From contig NZ_CP129672.1 in the NCBI RefSeq assembly GCF_030505195.1, forward strand, positions 1-64,000: a stretch of DNA of 64,000 bases, given 5' to 3'. Shown here piece after piece: positions 63,787 through 64,000 of this stretch. Each line of letters begins with the position of its first letter. Position 1 is the first letter of the stretch. The notes beneath the pieces were generated by a model. The model saw only the letters and a list, made by a program, of their open reading frames with translations. It made no database searches and was not told where the DNA came from. The stretch comes from Comamonas testosteroni (GTDB lineage: Bacteria > Pseudomonadota > Gammaproteobacteria > Burkholderiales > Burkholderiaceae_C). The position numbers and the translations under genes are program-made.

Positions 63787-64000
63787 CTAAATCCTCTCCT
63801 TCAGCGCTTGCCAATCCGATTTGAGCTCGCGCCGCGTGAGCTTGAAAGGGCTGGAGAGTTGATTGACAGCTGCCAGCAGTCGCCACAACCCCAGGCCCCA
63901 GACCAGAACCCAGCCACCGACCAGCAGCCACGCCACCAACTGACGATGCTCACTATCCCAGAACTGCACGAGCACAGCCATGGACAGGACGATGAGCACG
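63787..64000 (-). CDS. YqjE-like (phage_holin_3_6/Holin-X type) membrane protein, 5' end missing
   Basis: The last 70 or so residues of a membrane protein, open to the right edge. Two hydrophobic helices are visible (the first running through LSMAVLVQFW, the second QLVAWLLVGGWVLVWGLGLWRLLAAV), then a charged tail ending LKSDWQALKERI, which matches YqjE-type proteins. Despite the holin name, this family is chromosomal and not evidence of a prophage. A YqjD (DUF883) gene is expected just outside the window. Confidence 0.75.
   Translation of the reverse strand, partial: VLIVLSMAVLVQFWDSEHRQLVAWLLVGGWVLVWGLGLWRLLAAVNQLSSPFKLTRRELKSDWQALKERI

Noticed and set aside
63787..64000. Holin-like protein as a sign of a prophage
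   Set aside because: The YqjE-like family is chromosomal and no other phage gene is present.

Overview
The window looks like ordinary chromosome of a Gram-negative betaproteobacterium of the Comamonadaceae; Comamonas or a close relative is my best guess. This rests on high-GC coding style, a Kdo transferase (so lipopolysaccharide), the PCMT-like methyltransferase / rhodanese / TolC / WaaA gene order, a PDH cluster whose E3 carries its own lipoyl domain, and a palindromic intergenic repeat with arms like GATAGCTGCTAGCGCTTG, which I recall from this family. No database was searched. I saw no rRNA, tRNA, CRISPR array or prophage.

Layout. 0-9.6 kb: the end of an RND efflux adaptor and its pump, a PCMT-like methyltransferase, a rhodanese and a TolC-type outer-membrane channel on the plus strand, converging on waaA and a phosphomannomutase/phosphoglucomutase. 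9.8-15.3 kb: prpE (propionyl-CoA synthetase), an isochorismatase-fold hydrolase, an NlpC/P60 hydrolase, a GlsB-type small membrane protein, a helical protein of unknown function and an EVE-domain protein. 15.6-28.7 kb: transporters and small metabolic genes (APC permease, FUSC protein, lipoprotein amidohydrolase, MFS, aldo/keto reductase, DUF2167 protein, DUF2322 protein, diguanylate cyclase, YbdK-type ligase overlapping a CPA2 antiporter). 29-32.8 kb: an M20 amidohydrolase and a DUF3100 membrane protein divergent from a LysR regulator. 33-36.6 kb: a VOC protein, then a translationally coupled MoxR ATPase and a metallopeptidase-VWA protein. 36.6-42 kb: an NTF2-like protein coupled to an MFS pump, divergent from a second LysR gene; a PhnA/YjdM protein; another MFS permease.

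42.2-46.3 kb is the accessory part. It has a Sel1-repeat protein of lower GC than its neighbours, about 500 bp of non-coding sequence, a GFA-family protein, a pair of TTTCCCG/CGGGAAA palindromes around a promoter-like sequence with no gene of its own, and a complete ISL3-family insertion sequence (44982-46288). The IS has matching inverted ends and a perfect 8-bp target duplication (AAATTTAA).

46.4-53.7 kb is the pyruvate dehydrogenase cluster, aceE-aceF-(unknown gene)-lpdA, on the minus strand. Divergent from aceE lies a two-PAS sensor kinase with an overlapping FixJ-type response regulator (54.0-57.3 kb). The last part is housekeeping: folD, an M3 oligopeptidase, a DUF4124-glutaredoxin protein, rpiA and pyrD (divergent, 34 bp apart), and a YqjK-like/YqjE-like pair cut by the window edge.

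Central carbon flow is well represented (PDH, PrpE, RpiA, FolD, PyrD), along with envelope and export functions (RND, TolC, WaaA, FUSC, NlpC). I found no clear-cut novel defence or mobile system. The best leads are the MoxR/metallopeptidase-VWA pair, the orphan operator-promoter beside the IS, the unknown gene inside the PDH cluster, the kinase pair facing aceE, and the dispersed palindromic repeat that sometimes looks like a terminator.
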